Shown: piece after piece, positions 23,837 to 29,649 of the stretch
How positions within the stretch are numbered: position 1 is the first letter of the stretch
Layout of the letters: every line of letters starts with the position of its first letter
IMG/VR virus record: IMGVR_UViG_3300046454_000769
Coordinates: 1-38,021 of that record
Source of the DNA: a virus
DNA: 38,021 bases
Direction: 5' to 3' (one strand)
Position numbers and translations under genes: made by a program
Notes under the pieces: generated by a model
Seen by the model: the letters and a program-made list of their open reading frames with translations, nothing else
The model's database searches: none
Told to the model about the DNA's origin: nothing

Positions 23837-24646
23837 TTATTCGAAACCCTCCAATATGATCCTGCTTGTGCATCTGCAGTTAATTTCGAAACCTGGGTGC
23901 GTCCATCGGCCCTCTAAATATGCACCGTCCGCCACGATGTAAATCGGACCCTTTGCACCAGGGCTGTGCTCGCCGCGACTGAAGCTCAAGTGCTCGGGCC
24001 TGAAGTGTCCAGGCGCGGTCACGTTCGAATGCATCCACCGCGCCCTCTTGATCCCAGCCTGCATTTGGCGCGCCCGGGTGATAGCGCTACCCATCTTGCT
24101 ATTCTGATCCCGGGCGATGAAGGCGGCGCGCTTGAGCGGCACGTCGAACTGCTCGTGCAGCTCGCGCGTCATGGTGCGCAGATCCGAGCCTTTCTGCACG
24201 TTGCGCATCACGATGCCCTCGACGCGCTGGAGGTGTTCGGCGGCGATCGAGCGGATCAGCCCGACATTCTCCTGCACCGCGCTGTCCATGATCGCCTGCA
24301 CCTGGGGCGAGACCTTGAACTCGACGGTCCAGCCGGCGTCATCGAGTAGTTGCTTGATGCGGTTGGTGGTGTGCTTCTCAGCCCTGCCGCCCCACTGGCC
24401 GGCGACGTCGGGCGCCAGTTCATCGAAGTGCGACTGCCAGCGGTGGCCAAGCTCCTTCATCGTCGCCAGCACCCGCCCGGCGGCCACCGGGTCTTCCTCC
24501 CACCGCACGCCGAGCCAGTAGTCGAGCGAGTTGTTCATCCGGTCGACCGACTTGGTCAGCTTGCTGCGGTAGACCGCCGCGACCCCGGCGCTGGGGACGA
24601 TCGGCGGCAGCACTTTCTTCTGGTCCTGCGGCGGCTGCTGCGCCAT
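23837..24646 (-). CDS. MuF-like head morphogenesis protein
   Basis: A 269-residue protein. The C-terminal half has the MuF (Mu gp30-like) pattern: FIARDQNSKMGSAITRARQMQAGIKRARWMHS, HFRPEHLSF, YIVADGAYLEGRWTHPGFEINCRCTSRIILEGF, ending in the typical PG..INCRC motif. MuF proteins are minor head proteins present in few copies and are thought to help DNA packaging or ejection. The N-terminal part is helical (RWEEDPVAAGRVLATMKELGHRWQSHFDEL). It is separated from the portal gene by ~9.5 kb of plus-strand genes instead of following it directly. Confidence 0.85.
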   Translation of the reverse strand: MAQQPPQDQKKVLPPIVPSAGVAAVYRSKLTKSVDRMNNSLDYWLGVRWEEDPVAAGRVLATMKELGHRWQSHFDELAPDVAGQWGGRAEKHTTNRIKQLLDDAGWTVEFKVSPQVQAIMDSAVQENVGLIRSIAAEHLQRVEGIVMRNVQKGSDLRTMTRELHEQFDVPLKRAAFIARDQNSKMGSAITRARQMQAGIKRARWMHSNVTAPGHFRPEHLSFSRGEHSPGAKGPIYIVADGAYLEGRWTHPGFEINCRCTSRIILEGFE

Positions 24647-24665
24647 GGCGCCCCCAAAGAATTAT

Positions 24666-24695
24666 CTTGACATCATGGGTCAAGACCATTATTTA
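24666..24695 (+). promoter_or_regulatory. Promoter-operator copy 1
   Basis: CTTGACATCATGGGTCAAG forms a 6-7-6 palindrome. The left arm contains TTGACA as -35 (24667-24672); after 17 bases comes TATTTA as -10 (24690-24695). It drives the genes from 24735. The site is on the divergent side of the MuF start, so a bound regulator could also affect the minus strand. Confidence 0.8.
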
Positions 24696-24734
24696 ATACG
24701 GGTAACCCCCTCCCAACCCCGAAAGGAGTTCCCC

Positions 24735-24989
24735 GTGACCTTCGACCCCGACAGCCTGCTCGGCGGCTACACCCAGGCCGAGCTTGAGGCAGCGTTCGCG
24801 CTGGTGGCGCCCAAGGATAACTGGAAGCTGCCGATCAACGCGAAGCTGCCCGGCAAGACCACGCCGAGGGAGATCGACAAGATCGCGTTCGCGATCGGCT
24901 TCTTCACCGGCGGCGTGGCCACGTTCACCTTCGATGGCATCAGCTACGCCGTGACCGCGCCCGGCTACTACGCCGCTGTGGGGGCCTGA
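24735..24989 (+). CDS. Small conserved phage protein, 84 residues
   Basis: I chose GTG at 24735 because GAAAGGAG lies just upstream and because the earlier in-frame ATG would place the promoter inside the gene. The product begins VTFDPDSLLGGYTQAELEAAFALVAPKDNWKLPINAKLPGK and ends TFDGISYAVTAPGYYAAVGA. I recognise similar small proteins in early regions of other phages but no function is known. First gene of the unit driven by copy 1. Confidence 0.65.
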   Translation: MTFDPDSLLGGYTQAELEAAFALVAPKDNWKLPINAKLPGKTTPREIDKIAFAIGFFTGGVATFTFDGISYAVTAPGYYAAVGA

Positions 24990-24991
24990 CC

Positions 24992-25117
24992 ATGGTCAAG
25001 ATCGTATTCAACAAACTGCTCGGCGGCTGGCTCGTGGTGCGCGGTCCGCACCACACGCCGCTGTCCGGCGTATTCCCCACCAAGGCTGCCGCCAAGGCAT
25101 CGCTCGTCCGTAAATAA
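24992..25117 (+). CDS. Small hypothetical protein, 41 residues
   Basis: ATG at 24992 lies two bases after the upstream stop. The product MVKIVFNKLLGGWLVVRGPH continues HTPLSGVFPTKAAAKASLVRK. It resembles short phage proteins that read as one beta-hairpin followed by a helix. Its stop (25115-25117) abuts the next promoter. Function unknown. Confidence 0.55.
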   Translation: MVKIVFNKLLGGWLVVRGPHHTPLSGVFPTKAAAKASLVRK

Positions 25118-25118
25118 T

Positions 25119-25148
25119 CTTGACTGCCCAGGTCAACATACATAAATG
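25119..25148 (+). promoter_or_regulatory. Promoter-operator copy 2 (leaderless output)
   Basis: CTTGACTGCCCAGGTCAAC keeps the palindrome with one changed end base. -35 TTGACT (25120-25125) and -10 TAAATG (25143-25148) are 17 bases apart. A start site about seven bases after the -10 would fall at 25155-25156, the A of the gene's ATG, leaving no 5' leader. Confidence 0.75.
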
Positions 25149-25155
25149 TGGCGGC

Positions 25156-25674
25156 ATGGCAGATTACATCCACTACGTGGCCGTCAGCGGCGATTATGCG
25201 TTCTTCGGCCTGTCCGAGGACCCGGTCGCTGACGTGGCCACCATGCAGCGCGGCTCGCCCGTCCCGATCGATCTGGTCGCGGCCTGGGTGGTGCCGCCGG
25301 CGGAGCGTGCCGGCCTGAAGGACCGGCTCGATCGCAAATTCCGCCGCGCCCCGCATCGCGGCTACTGGGTCAAGGTGCCGGAGGACGAGGCGGTCGGCAC
25401 GCTGCAGATGTTCGCCGCCTACCTGGGCGGCAAGCGCAAGAAGCTACGCATGCGACGCAGCCCCGAGGAGGCGCCGCAACCGATGCGCGCCAGGGCTGTG
25501 GTGACGCCACGCGGGCGCTACCCCACCGCCAAGGCGGCGGCAGAGGCCCACGGCATCAGCCGTCAGGCGGCCTGGGAGCGGGCCAATCGGCAGTCCCCCG
25601 GCTGGCGGTTCGAAGACGAGGATCGCCCACCGCCGGTGCGCGCTCGCCCTGGCCGGCCATCGAAGGTCGCTTAA
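25156..25674 (+). CDS. Protein with C-terminal helix-turn-helix-like (NUMOD1-type) region
   Basis: I chose ATG at 25156 (MADYIHYVAVSGDYAFFGLS); a TTG further up would sit inside the promoter. The 172-residue product has an N-terminal ~100-residue domain (VAAWVVPPAERAGLKDRLDRKFRR, GYWVKVPEDEAVGTLQMFAAYLGG). Its C-terminus, GRYPTAKAAAEAHGISRQAAWERANRQSPGWRF, looks like a small DNA-binding helix-turn-helix of the kind found beside homing nucleases (NUMOD1). A Pro/Arg tail follows. The gene sits so that its own mRNA would lack a leader, as for lambda cI from PRM, so a regulator role is conceivable but unproven. Confidence 0.65.
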   Translation: MADYIHYVAVSGDYAFFGLSEDPVADVATMQRGSPVPIDLVAAWVVPPAERAGLKDRLDRKFRRAPHRGYWVKVPEDEAVGTLQMFAAYLGGKRKKLRMRRSPEEAPQPMRARAVVTPRGRYPTAKAAAEAHGISRQAAWERANRQSPGWRFEDEDRPPPVRARPGRPSKVA

Positions 25675-25680
25675 AACCCT

Positions 25681-25710
25681 CTTGACATCTTAGGTCAAGT
25701 GTGTTAAGAT
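25681..25710 (+). promoter_or_regulatory. Promoter-operator copy 3
   Basis: CTTGACATCTTAGGTCAAG is a 6-7-6 palindrome. -35 TTGACA (25682-25687) and -10 TAAGAT (25705-25710) are 17 bases apart. It serves the peptidase-like gene at 25774. Confidence 0.85.
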
Positions 25711-25773
25711 GGCTTCGCCGCCGGGAGGTGGATCTCCCGACGGCGAATGTTTGGTTCTTTGAGGAAGGTGAAG

Positions 25774-26256
25774 ATGAAGATAATCAACGGCAAGCCCGTT
25801 TGCAACCCCGTGCGCGCGATCAAGCTGCGCGACGTGGACCACCCGAAAACCGGCGGCAACCGCTACTGCGGCCCGGCGGTCATCTCGGCGCTGACCGGGC
25901 TGGACACCGGCGAGACAGCGGCGCTGCTGCGCCACGTCACTGGCAAGCGCTCGATCAAGGGCACCAGCCACTGGTCGGTGCGCCGGGCGCTGGCGCTCTG
26001 CGGTATCGACACGCTGCCAAACGCGCGGGGCGACTTCCGCCCGACCCTGGCGCGCTGGCACCGCTGGGCACGTGAGGCCGGCCTGTTCGCCGATGACGCG
26101 GTCTGGCTGCTCGTCGCCGGCAACCACTGGCAGGCGGTCACCGCCCGCCGCTACGTGTGCGGCAGGATCGGCGAGATCGTGTCGATCCGCGACGAGCGGG
26201 TGAAGCGGCGCGCCAGGGTGGACGCCGCCTACCGGGTGACGCTGCTCCCGGCGTGA
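25774..26256 (+). CDS. Cysteine peptidase / transglutaminase-like protein
   Basis: I chose ATG at 25774, after GAGGAAGGTGAAG. The 160-residue product contains NRYCGPAVISALTGLDTGE, with Cys32 followed by a helix as in papain- and C39-like enzymes, then WLLVAGNHWQAVTARR with His118, and VSIRD, whose Asp could complete a triad. SHWSVRRALALCGIDTL lies between. The pattern fits a small papain-fold enzyme; I infer the fold from these residues only. It has its own promoter (25681) and a strong terminator directly after it, so it is a stand-alone transcription unit. Confidence 0.6.
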   Translation: MKIINGKPVCNPVRAIKLRDVDHPKTGGNRYCGPAVISALTGLDTGETAALLRHVTGKRSIKGTSHWSVRRALALCGIDTLPNARGDFRPTLARWHRWAREAGLFADDAVWLLVAGNHWQAVTARRYVCGRIGEIVSIRDERVKRRARVDAAYRVTLLPA

Positions 26257-26262
26257 CGGCAT

Positions 26263-26295
26263 GGGGCGATCCTTCGGGGTCGCCCCTTTTCTTTT
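26263..26295 (+). terminator. Rho-independent terminator with UUCG tetraloop
   Basis: GGGGCGATCC pairs with GGGGTCGCCCC across a TTCG loop: ten pairs including one G-T wobble (26263-26286). A T-rich run TTTTCTTTT follows. It ends the peptidase-like gene transcript just before promoter copy 4. Confidence 0.85.
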
Positions 26296-26306
26296 GGAGA
26301 AACTCT

Positions 26307-26336
26307 CTTGACATCTTTTGTCAAGATGATTATATC
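26307..26336 (+). promoter_or_regulatory. Promoter-operator copy 4
   Basis: CTTGACATCTTTTGTCAAG is the most symmetrical copy, with seven-base arms (CTTGACA/TGTCAAG). -35 TTGACA (26308-26313) and -10 TATATC (26331-26336) are 17 bases apart. It heads four small genes from 26364. Confidence 0.88.
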
Positions 26337-26363
26337 TCCTGAAGACAACGGAAGACCCCACCA

Positions 26364-26558
26364 ATGACCACCAAGCCCCAATTGACCACGGCCCAGAAGA
26401 AGGCCCTGGCCGCCTACAACTTCCGACTGAGGGAAGAAGATCGATACCTCGGCTCGGTGTTCGTGACCCCTACGGGTCAGCGGCAGGTCGAGGCCAAGAC
26501 GAAGGCCGCCTACGACGCGTGCATCAAGCTCGACATGAGCTGGCAGCACGGACTCTGA
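26364..26558 (+). CDS. Small hypothetical protein, 64 residues
   Basis: ATG at 26364, about 20 bases after the expected start of transcription; the ribosome site (GGAAG) is weak. The product MTTKPQLTTAQKKALAAYNF continues RLREEDRYLGSVFVTPTGQRQVEAKTKAAYDACIKLDMSW. It is basic and mixed alpha/beta in appearance. No family recognised. First gene of the unit driven by copy 4. Confidence 0.6.
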   Translation: MTTKPQLTTAQKKALAAYNFRLREEDRYLGSVFVTPTGQRQVEAKTKAAYDACIKLDMSWQHGL

Positions 26559-26579
26559 CAACCCCAAGGAGACCTACGA

Positions 26580-26798
26580 ATGACGACCCCTACCACCATC
26601 GTGGTCCGCTACCGGTCGATCGATCGGTTCAGCAAGACCCGAACCTTCAAGACCCTGGCCGGCGCGCAGACATATGCCCAGCGCTGGGTCGGTGAGTATC
26701 CCTCGCTGGGCGGGGGCTACGCGGTCAGCGACGACGGCGTCGGCAAGATCACCGTGACGGGCGCCAGCCTGCGCGACCTCTTCCCGGGAGCGGAGTAA
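26580..26798 (+). CDS. Small hypothetical protein, 72 residues
   Basis: ATG at 26580 follows AAGGAGACCTACGA. The product contains IVVRYRSIDRFSKTRTFKTLAGAQTYAQRWVGEYPSLGGGYAVSDDGVGKITVTGASL, resembling short phage proteins with a single beta-alpha-beta unit. No function recognised. Confidence 0.6.
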   Translation: MTTPTTIVVRYRSIDRFSKTRTFKTLAGAQTYAQRWVGEYPSLGGGYAVSDDGVGKITVTGASLRDLFPGAE

Positions 26799-26805
26799 CA
26801 ACCCC

Positions 26806-27144
26806 ATGAACGTCAAACAGAGACAGAACATCGAGCGGAGGATCGTCCGTAAGATCGTCACCGACGCGGTCGGCGCCGGCTACACCATCAGCGTGTTCGA
26901 CTGTGAGGAGTGGACCGTCAAGCGCTCGCAGGACATCACCAAGATCATGCGCGCGATCATGACCACCGACGACGACACGCTGGCGTTCCGCGACGCGGAC
27001 GGGACCCCGGTCGGCAAGGTTTGGTTGGTGTACGGAAATGACGGTTATGACGTCGTTTGCGACTACACCGCCAATGAGAAGACCGAAACCCTGCTGGCCG
27101 GGGCGCTCGCCCTGGCCGGGAAGCTTGAGGAGCAATACGGATGA
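26806..27144 (+). CDS. Conserved phage protein, 112 residues
   Basis: The sequence IERRIVRKIVTDAVGAGYTISVFDCEEWTVKRSQDITKIMRAIMTTDDDTLAFRD, then GKVWLVYGNDGYDVVCDYT, is a pattern I recognise from early regions of several phage groups, without known function. The gene overlaps the next by four bases (ATGA), so the two are translationally coupled. Confidence 0.7.
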   Translation: MNVKQRQNIERRIVRKIVTDAVGAGYTISVFDCEEWTVKRSQDITKIMRAIMTTDDDTLAFRDADGTPVGKVWLVYGNDGYDVVCDYTANEKTETLLAGALALAGKLEEQYG

Positions 27145-27491
27145 CCAACCCCATGCACTGGACCAATGTCGGCAAGACCAACATGGTCGCCCAGGACGAC
27201 CTGGGCGCCTTCCAGGCGCGGCTGCAGGCCAAGCTGACCGAGTGGCACGTGCTGTGCCAGCACGTCGGCCCCCCGCCGGAGGTCAGCATCGAGCCGGGCA
27301 CCAAGTACGCCAGGATCGTGGTCACCAGCCTCGGCCCCCAGCGGTCAGCCTACGGCTTCATCGACCTGACCACCGGCGACCTGCTGAAGGCCGATGGCTG
27401 GAAGAAGCCCGCCAAGCACGCCAGGGGCAACATCTACGGCGAGAACCCGCTGGCCGGCTGCGACCAGTATGGCATGCAGTATTTGCGGTAA
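27141..27491 (+). CDS. Conserved phage protein (GDLLKADGWKKPAKHARGN type)
   Basis: A 116-residue protein overlapping the previous stop (ATGA). The N-terminal half is helical (FQARLQAKLTEWHVLCQHVG). The C-terminal YGFIDLTTGDLLKADGWKKPAKHARGNIYGENPLAG is a motif found in many phage small proteins of unknown function. Last gene of the unit driven by copy 4; copy 5 starts six bases after its stop. Confidence 0.7.
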   Translation: MTNPMHWTNVGKTNMVAQDDLGAFQARLQAKLTEWHVLCQHVGPPPEVSIEPGTKYARIVVTSLGPQRSAYGFIDLTTGDLLKADGWKKPAKHARGNIYGENPLAGCDQYGMQYLR

Positions 27492-27496
27492 ACTCT

Positions 27497-27526
27497 CTTG
27501 ACATCTCTGGTCAAGATGGTTATATT
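27497..27526 (+). promoter_or_regulatory. Promoter-operator copy 5
   Basis: CTTGACATCTCTGGTCAAG is a 6-7-6 palindrome. -35 TTGACA (27498-27503) and -10 TATATT (27521-27526) are 17 bases apart. It heads six small genes from 27558. Confidence 0.88.
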
Positions 27527-27557
27527 CCCGATGCGGCCCGGAAGGAGTGGCCGCGCC

Positions 27558-27716
27558 ATGACTGACTTTCTCGCCTTGGTGACCACGAAAGAGTTCTTGC
27601 TGTTCGTGGCCACCGCATTCTCTTCCCTCAGGCTGGCACTCGGCCTGAGCGGACTGAAGCAGTCCCACGGTTTGCTGTTCGCCTGGACAACCAGCGTCGT
27701 CTCGCACGTCGTGTGA
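27558..27716 (+). CDS. Small hypothetical protein, 52 residues
   Basis: ATG at 27558 follows GGAAGGAG; earlier in-frame starts fall inside the promoter. The product MTDFLALVTTKEFLLFVATA continues FSSLRLALGLSGLKQSHGLLFAWTTSVVSHVV. It is hydrophobic and may be membrane-associated. No family recognised. Confidence 0.5.
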   Translation: MTDFLALVTTKEFLLFVATAFSSLRLALGLSGLKQSHGLLFAWTTSVVSHVV

Positions 27717-27747
27717 CGAACCTCCACCCTAACGAAAGCTGAATGAC

Positions 27748-27933
27748 ATGAGCAAGATCATCAACGGCATCACCCAGCTATTCCCCGGTAAGACCATCAC
27801 CACCGTGTGCTACGGCACCAACATCGACGGACACCCGTTCGTGCTGGTCGCCACGTCCGATGGTGACATCGTCACGCTCGCCGCTGGCGGGCAGGCGGTC
27901 GATCCCGAATTTCACCTGACGGAGGAGGCGTAG
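27748..27933 (+). CDS. Small hypothetical protein, 61 residues
   Basis: ATG at 27748 with only a weak ribosome site (GAAAG). The product contains GITQLFPGKTITTVCYGTN and HPFVLVATSDGDIVTLAAGGQAVDPEFHLTEEA, a beta-rich small protein. No family recognised. It lies in a close series of small genes. Confidence 0.55.
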   Translation: MSKIINGITQLFPGKTITTVCYGTNIDGHPFVLVATSDGDIVTLAAGGQAVDPEFHLTEEA

Positions 27934-27936
27934 GCC

Positions 27937-28134
27937 GTGACCAAGAAGTTTCCCGCGACCCAGTATTCGCCTGACCGGTCGCTCGCGCTGGTCCCCCGGC
28001 ACAACCCTGACGGCAACATCTGGTGGACCCTGCATGTCAGGTCACCGAAGAGCCAGGACTATGTCGCGGTCCAGGGCGGCACCACCGCCTATTGGATGAT
28101 CGACCTGGGCTTCAACCCCTACGCAACGGAGTAA
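27937..28134 (+). CDS. Small hypothetical protein, 65 residues, GTG start
   Basis: GTG at 27937 follows GGAGGAGG, which decides the start. The product VTKKFPATQYSPDRSLALVP continues RHNPDGNIWWTLHVRSPKSQDYVAVQGGTTAYWMIDLGFNPYATE, a beta-rich small protein. No family recognised. Confidence 0.6.
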   Translation: MTKKFPATQYSPDRSLALVPRHNPDGNIWWTLHVRSPKSQDYVAVQGGTTAYWMIDLGFNPYATE

Positions 28135-28139
28135 CCAAC

Positions 28140-28328
28140 ATGGGTAAATTCACCCTGACGATCGACACCGACAACGCTGCCTTCGCCGAGATGGGCGCGC
28201 TCTCCGAGGTCGCGAGGATCTTGCGGGAACTGTCCGATGATCTCGGCGACGACGAGGCCGTCGGCGGAAACCTCTACGACTACAACGGCAACAAGGTTGG
28301 TCGGTGGACCAACAAAGGGAGCAAGTGA
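28140..28328 (+). CDS. Small conserved phage protein, 62 residues
   Basis: ATG at 28140 follows ACGGAG. The product MGKFTLTIDTDNAAFAE, then EVARILRELSDDLGD and NLYDYNGNKVGRW, is a pattern I recognise from many tailed phages, with no known function. The earlier reading of the same frame belongs to the previous gene's other frame and is not coding. Confidence 0.7.
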   Translation: MGKFTLTIDTDNAAFAEMGALSEVARILRELSDDLGDDEAVGGNLYDYNGNKVGRWTNKGSK

Positions 28329-28329
28329 C

Positions 28330-28551
28330 ATGGCCAAGCAACCGACCGCCAAGCAGATCGAGACGGCAAAGCGGAAGCTGGTCGAGCAGATCTACTACAA
28401 GAATTGCAGCGGCATGCAGATCAGCGTCCTGAAGATCGGTGCGTTGTTCAAGCTGGCCGGCAAGATGCTGGACGAGGGCGCCGAGCTGCCGGCGATCGTC
28501 AACGCGATGTGGGGGTTCGCCGAGAACCCCGAGGCCCGGGTCACGGGGTGA
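28330..28551 (+). CDS. Small hypothetical protein, 73 residues
   Basis: ATG at 28330, one base after the upstream stop. The product is basic and helical (KQPTAKQIETAKRKLVEQIYY), then SGMQISVLKIGALFKLAGKMLDEGAELPAIVNAMWGFAENPEARVTG. No family recognised. Close packing suggests translational coupling with the previous gene. Confidence 0.6.
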   Translation: MAKQPTAKQIETAKRKLVEQIYYKNCSGMQISVLKIGALFKLAGKMLDEGAELPAIVNAMWGFAENPEARVTG

Positions 28552-28613
28552 CCCAAGGTCGCCCCTCCACTTCAGACGGAGTAACCTTCGTCGCCTCGAA
28601 AGGAGGTGACACT

Positions 28614-28850
28614 ATGCCCATCGATACCGCGACCCCGTTCTATGCGAACCTTGATGGTCTGCCAGTGCGGGGCAATTACAGCGAGGCGTGGATCTACGCC
28701 GACAACAAATGGCAGAAGACCCACCCCGCCGAGATCAACCACAATGCCCATGTTATGACTCAGGCAGCTTTCGCCGAGATGTTCGGCGAGCTGCCCGATC
28801 TGCCAAGTGCGGCGTTCCATTCCGGTGACAAACTATCCAGCACCGGGTGA
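28614..28850 (+). CDS. Small conserved phage protein, 78 residues
   Basis: ATG at 28614 follows AAAGGAGGTGA, the strongest ribosome site in the island. The product contains PFYANLDGLPVRGNYSEAWIYADNKW and HNAHVMTQAAFAEMFGELPDLPSAAF; the NAHVMT.AAF.E.FG.LP.LP pattern is familiar from other phages, without a function. Its last 91 bases overlap the end of the minus-strand RelA/SpoT-like gene tail to tail. Confidence 0.65.
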   Translation: MPIDTATPFYANLDGLPVRGNYSEAWIYADNKWQKTHPAEINHNAHVMTQAAFAEMFGELPDLPSAAFHSGDKLSSTG

Positions 28851-29578
28851 TAGAGCGCCATCATCGCTTCAGCCTCGCGCTTGTGCCCCGCGACATCATC
28901 CGCCGCCAGTGCCTGGGCCGCTTGGTAGTGCTTATGGCCGCCCTTCACCTCTTTGGCCTCCAGCATGTCAGGGTGCCATATCTGCACCTCGCCCATCTGG
29001 CCGTTGGGGAACTTCACCATCAGCTTGCGATCGAAATAGCCGACCGGTGTGGTTGCCCATCCCTCATCAGCGATCGGGAACCGCTTGGCGAACTCTTTGA
29101 CGATCGCCTCGGCCTGCTCGGGCTTGGTGACGTTGAACCCGATGCGGGCCGCGTCGGTGATCCTGGCGGGCGTGCGGCCAGGGCGCGCCAGCTTCTCGGC
29201 CAGACGTTTGCGCTTCTTGGCGCCCGGGTTCTTCAATTCGGCGCCGCTCATCTTGCCGATCTCCTCGCCGGCCTTGCCCAGCAGGCCCTGGTTCGTCACA
29301 GATGATTCCATCAGGGCGTCCAGCGTCTTGCAGCATTCTGCCGCCGCCGTGACCCGGTCGCGCCATTCGGTGGCTGCCTTGGGGCCGTGCGCGACGACCC
29401 CCGGTTTATCCTCCCCGCCGCCGCCCTTGGGAGCCTCGCCAGCGGCCTTGCCACCACCGCCGCTACTGGTCCACTCCCCCTTGGGATCGCGCGCCTCAGA
29501 GGGGTCGTAGGCGTCGCGCGCGTAGTTCCTCGACCCGAACAGGATGTCGCGACCCATGCGCGCGCCATACAGTGTCAT
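28760..29578 (-). CDS. RelA/SpoT-like nucleotidyltransferase-fold protein (polyvalent-protein type)
   Basis: I chose ATG at 29578 (MTLYGARMGRDILFG), preceded by AAGAGGA; an upstream GTG lies in the operator copy 6. The 272-residue product has the linker YDPSEARDPKGEWTSSGGGG at residues 24-43, then a helical part, then a domain with the layout of RelA/SpoT synthetases: ITDAARIGFNV (Asp142, Arg145), VGYFDRKLMVKFPNGQMGEVQI (Gly180-Tyr181, Glu197) and GHKHY. Such domains make alarmones or modify tRNA ends as toxins, and occur in phage polyvalent proteins packaged with DNA. Whether this one is active is inference. It is the only minus-strand gene within the plus-strand island. Confidence 0.6.
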   Translation of the reverse strand: MTLYGARMGRDILFGSRNYARDAYDPSEARDPKGEWTSSGGGGKAAGEAPKGGGGEDKPGVVAHGPKAATEWRDRVTAAAECCKTLDALMESSVTNQGLLGKAGEEIGKMSGAELKNPGAKKRKRLAEKLARPGRTPARITDAARIGFNVTKPEQAEAIVKEFAKRFPIADEGWATTPVGYFDRKLMVKFPNGQMGEVQIWHPDMLEAKEVKGGHKHYQAAQALAADDVAGHKREAEAMMALYHPVLDSLSPEWNAALGRSGSSPNISAKAA

Positions 29579-29590
29579 TGGCAAAATCCT

Positions 29591-29609
29591 CTTGACATCT
29601 CGGGTCAGG
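29591..29609 (+). promoter_or_regulatory. Operator copy 6, no clear -10
   Basis: CTTGACATCTCGGGTCAGG keeps TTGACA (29592-29597) and most of the palindrome. Seventeen bases on the sequence is GTCCAG, a poor -10. TAAGAT lies further down at 29630-29635, too far for normal spacing. It precedes the glycosidase gene at 29650 and lies just upstream of the minus-strand gene start at 29578, between the two. Confidence 0.65.
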
Positions 29610-29649
29610 ATGGTGTCCAGCTTCGCCACTAAGATAGGGGATAAACACG

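Noticed and set aside
24982-25002. Possible extra operator near CTGACCATGGTCAAG
   Set aside because: The spacer between arms is 3 bases instead of 7, no -10 follows, and it lies at a gene start.
24646-29629. Recurrent protein starts like ILTRDVKR on the minus strand
   Set aside because: They are reverse-strand readings through the palindromic promoter-operator copies, not a conserved peptide.
29579-29629. GTG at 29629 as the start of the RelA/SpoT-like protein
   Set aside because: It would translate through operator copy 6; ATG at 29578 has a ribosome site and starts the motif shared with the 85-residue protein.
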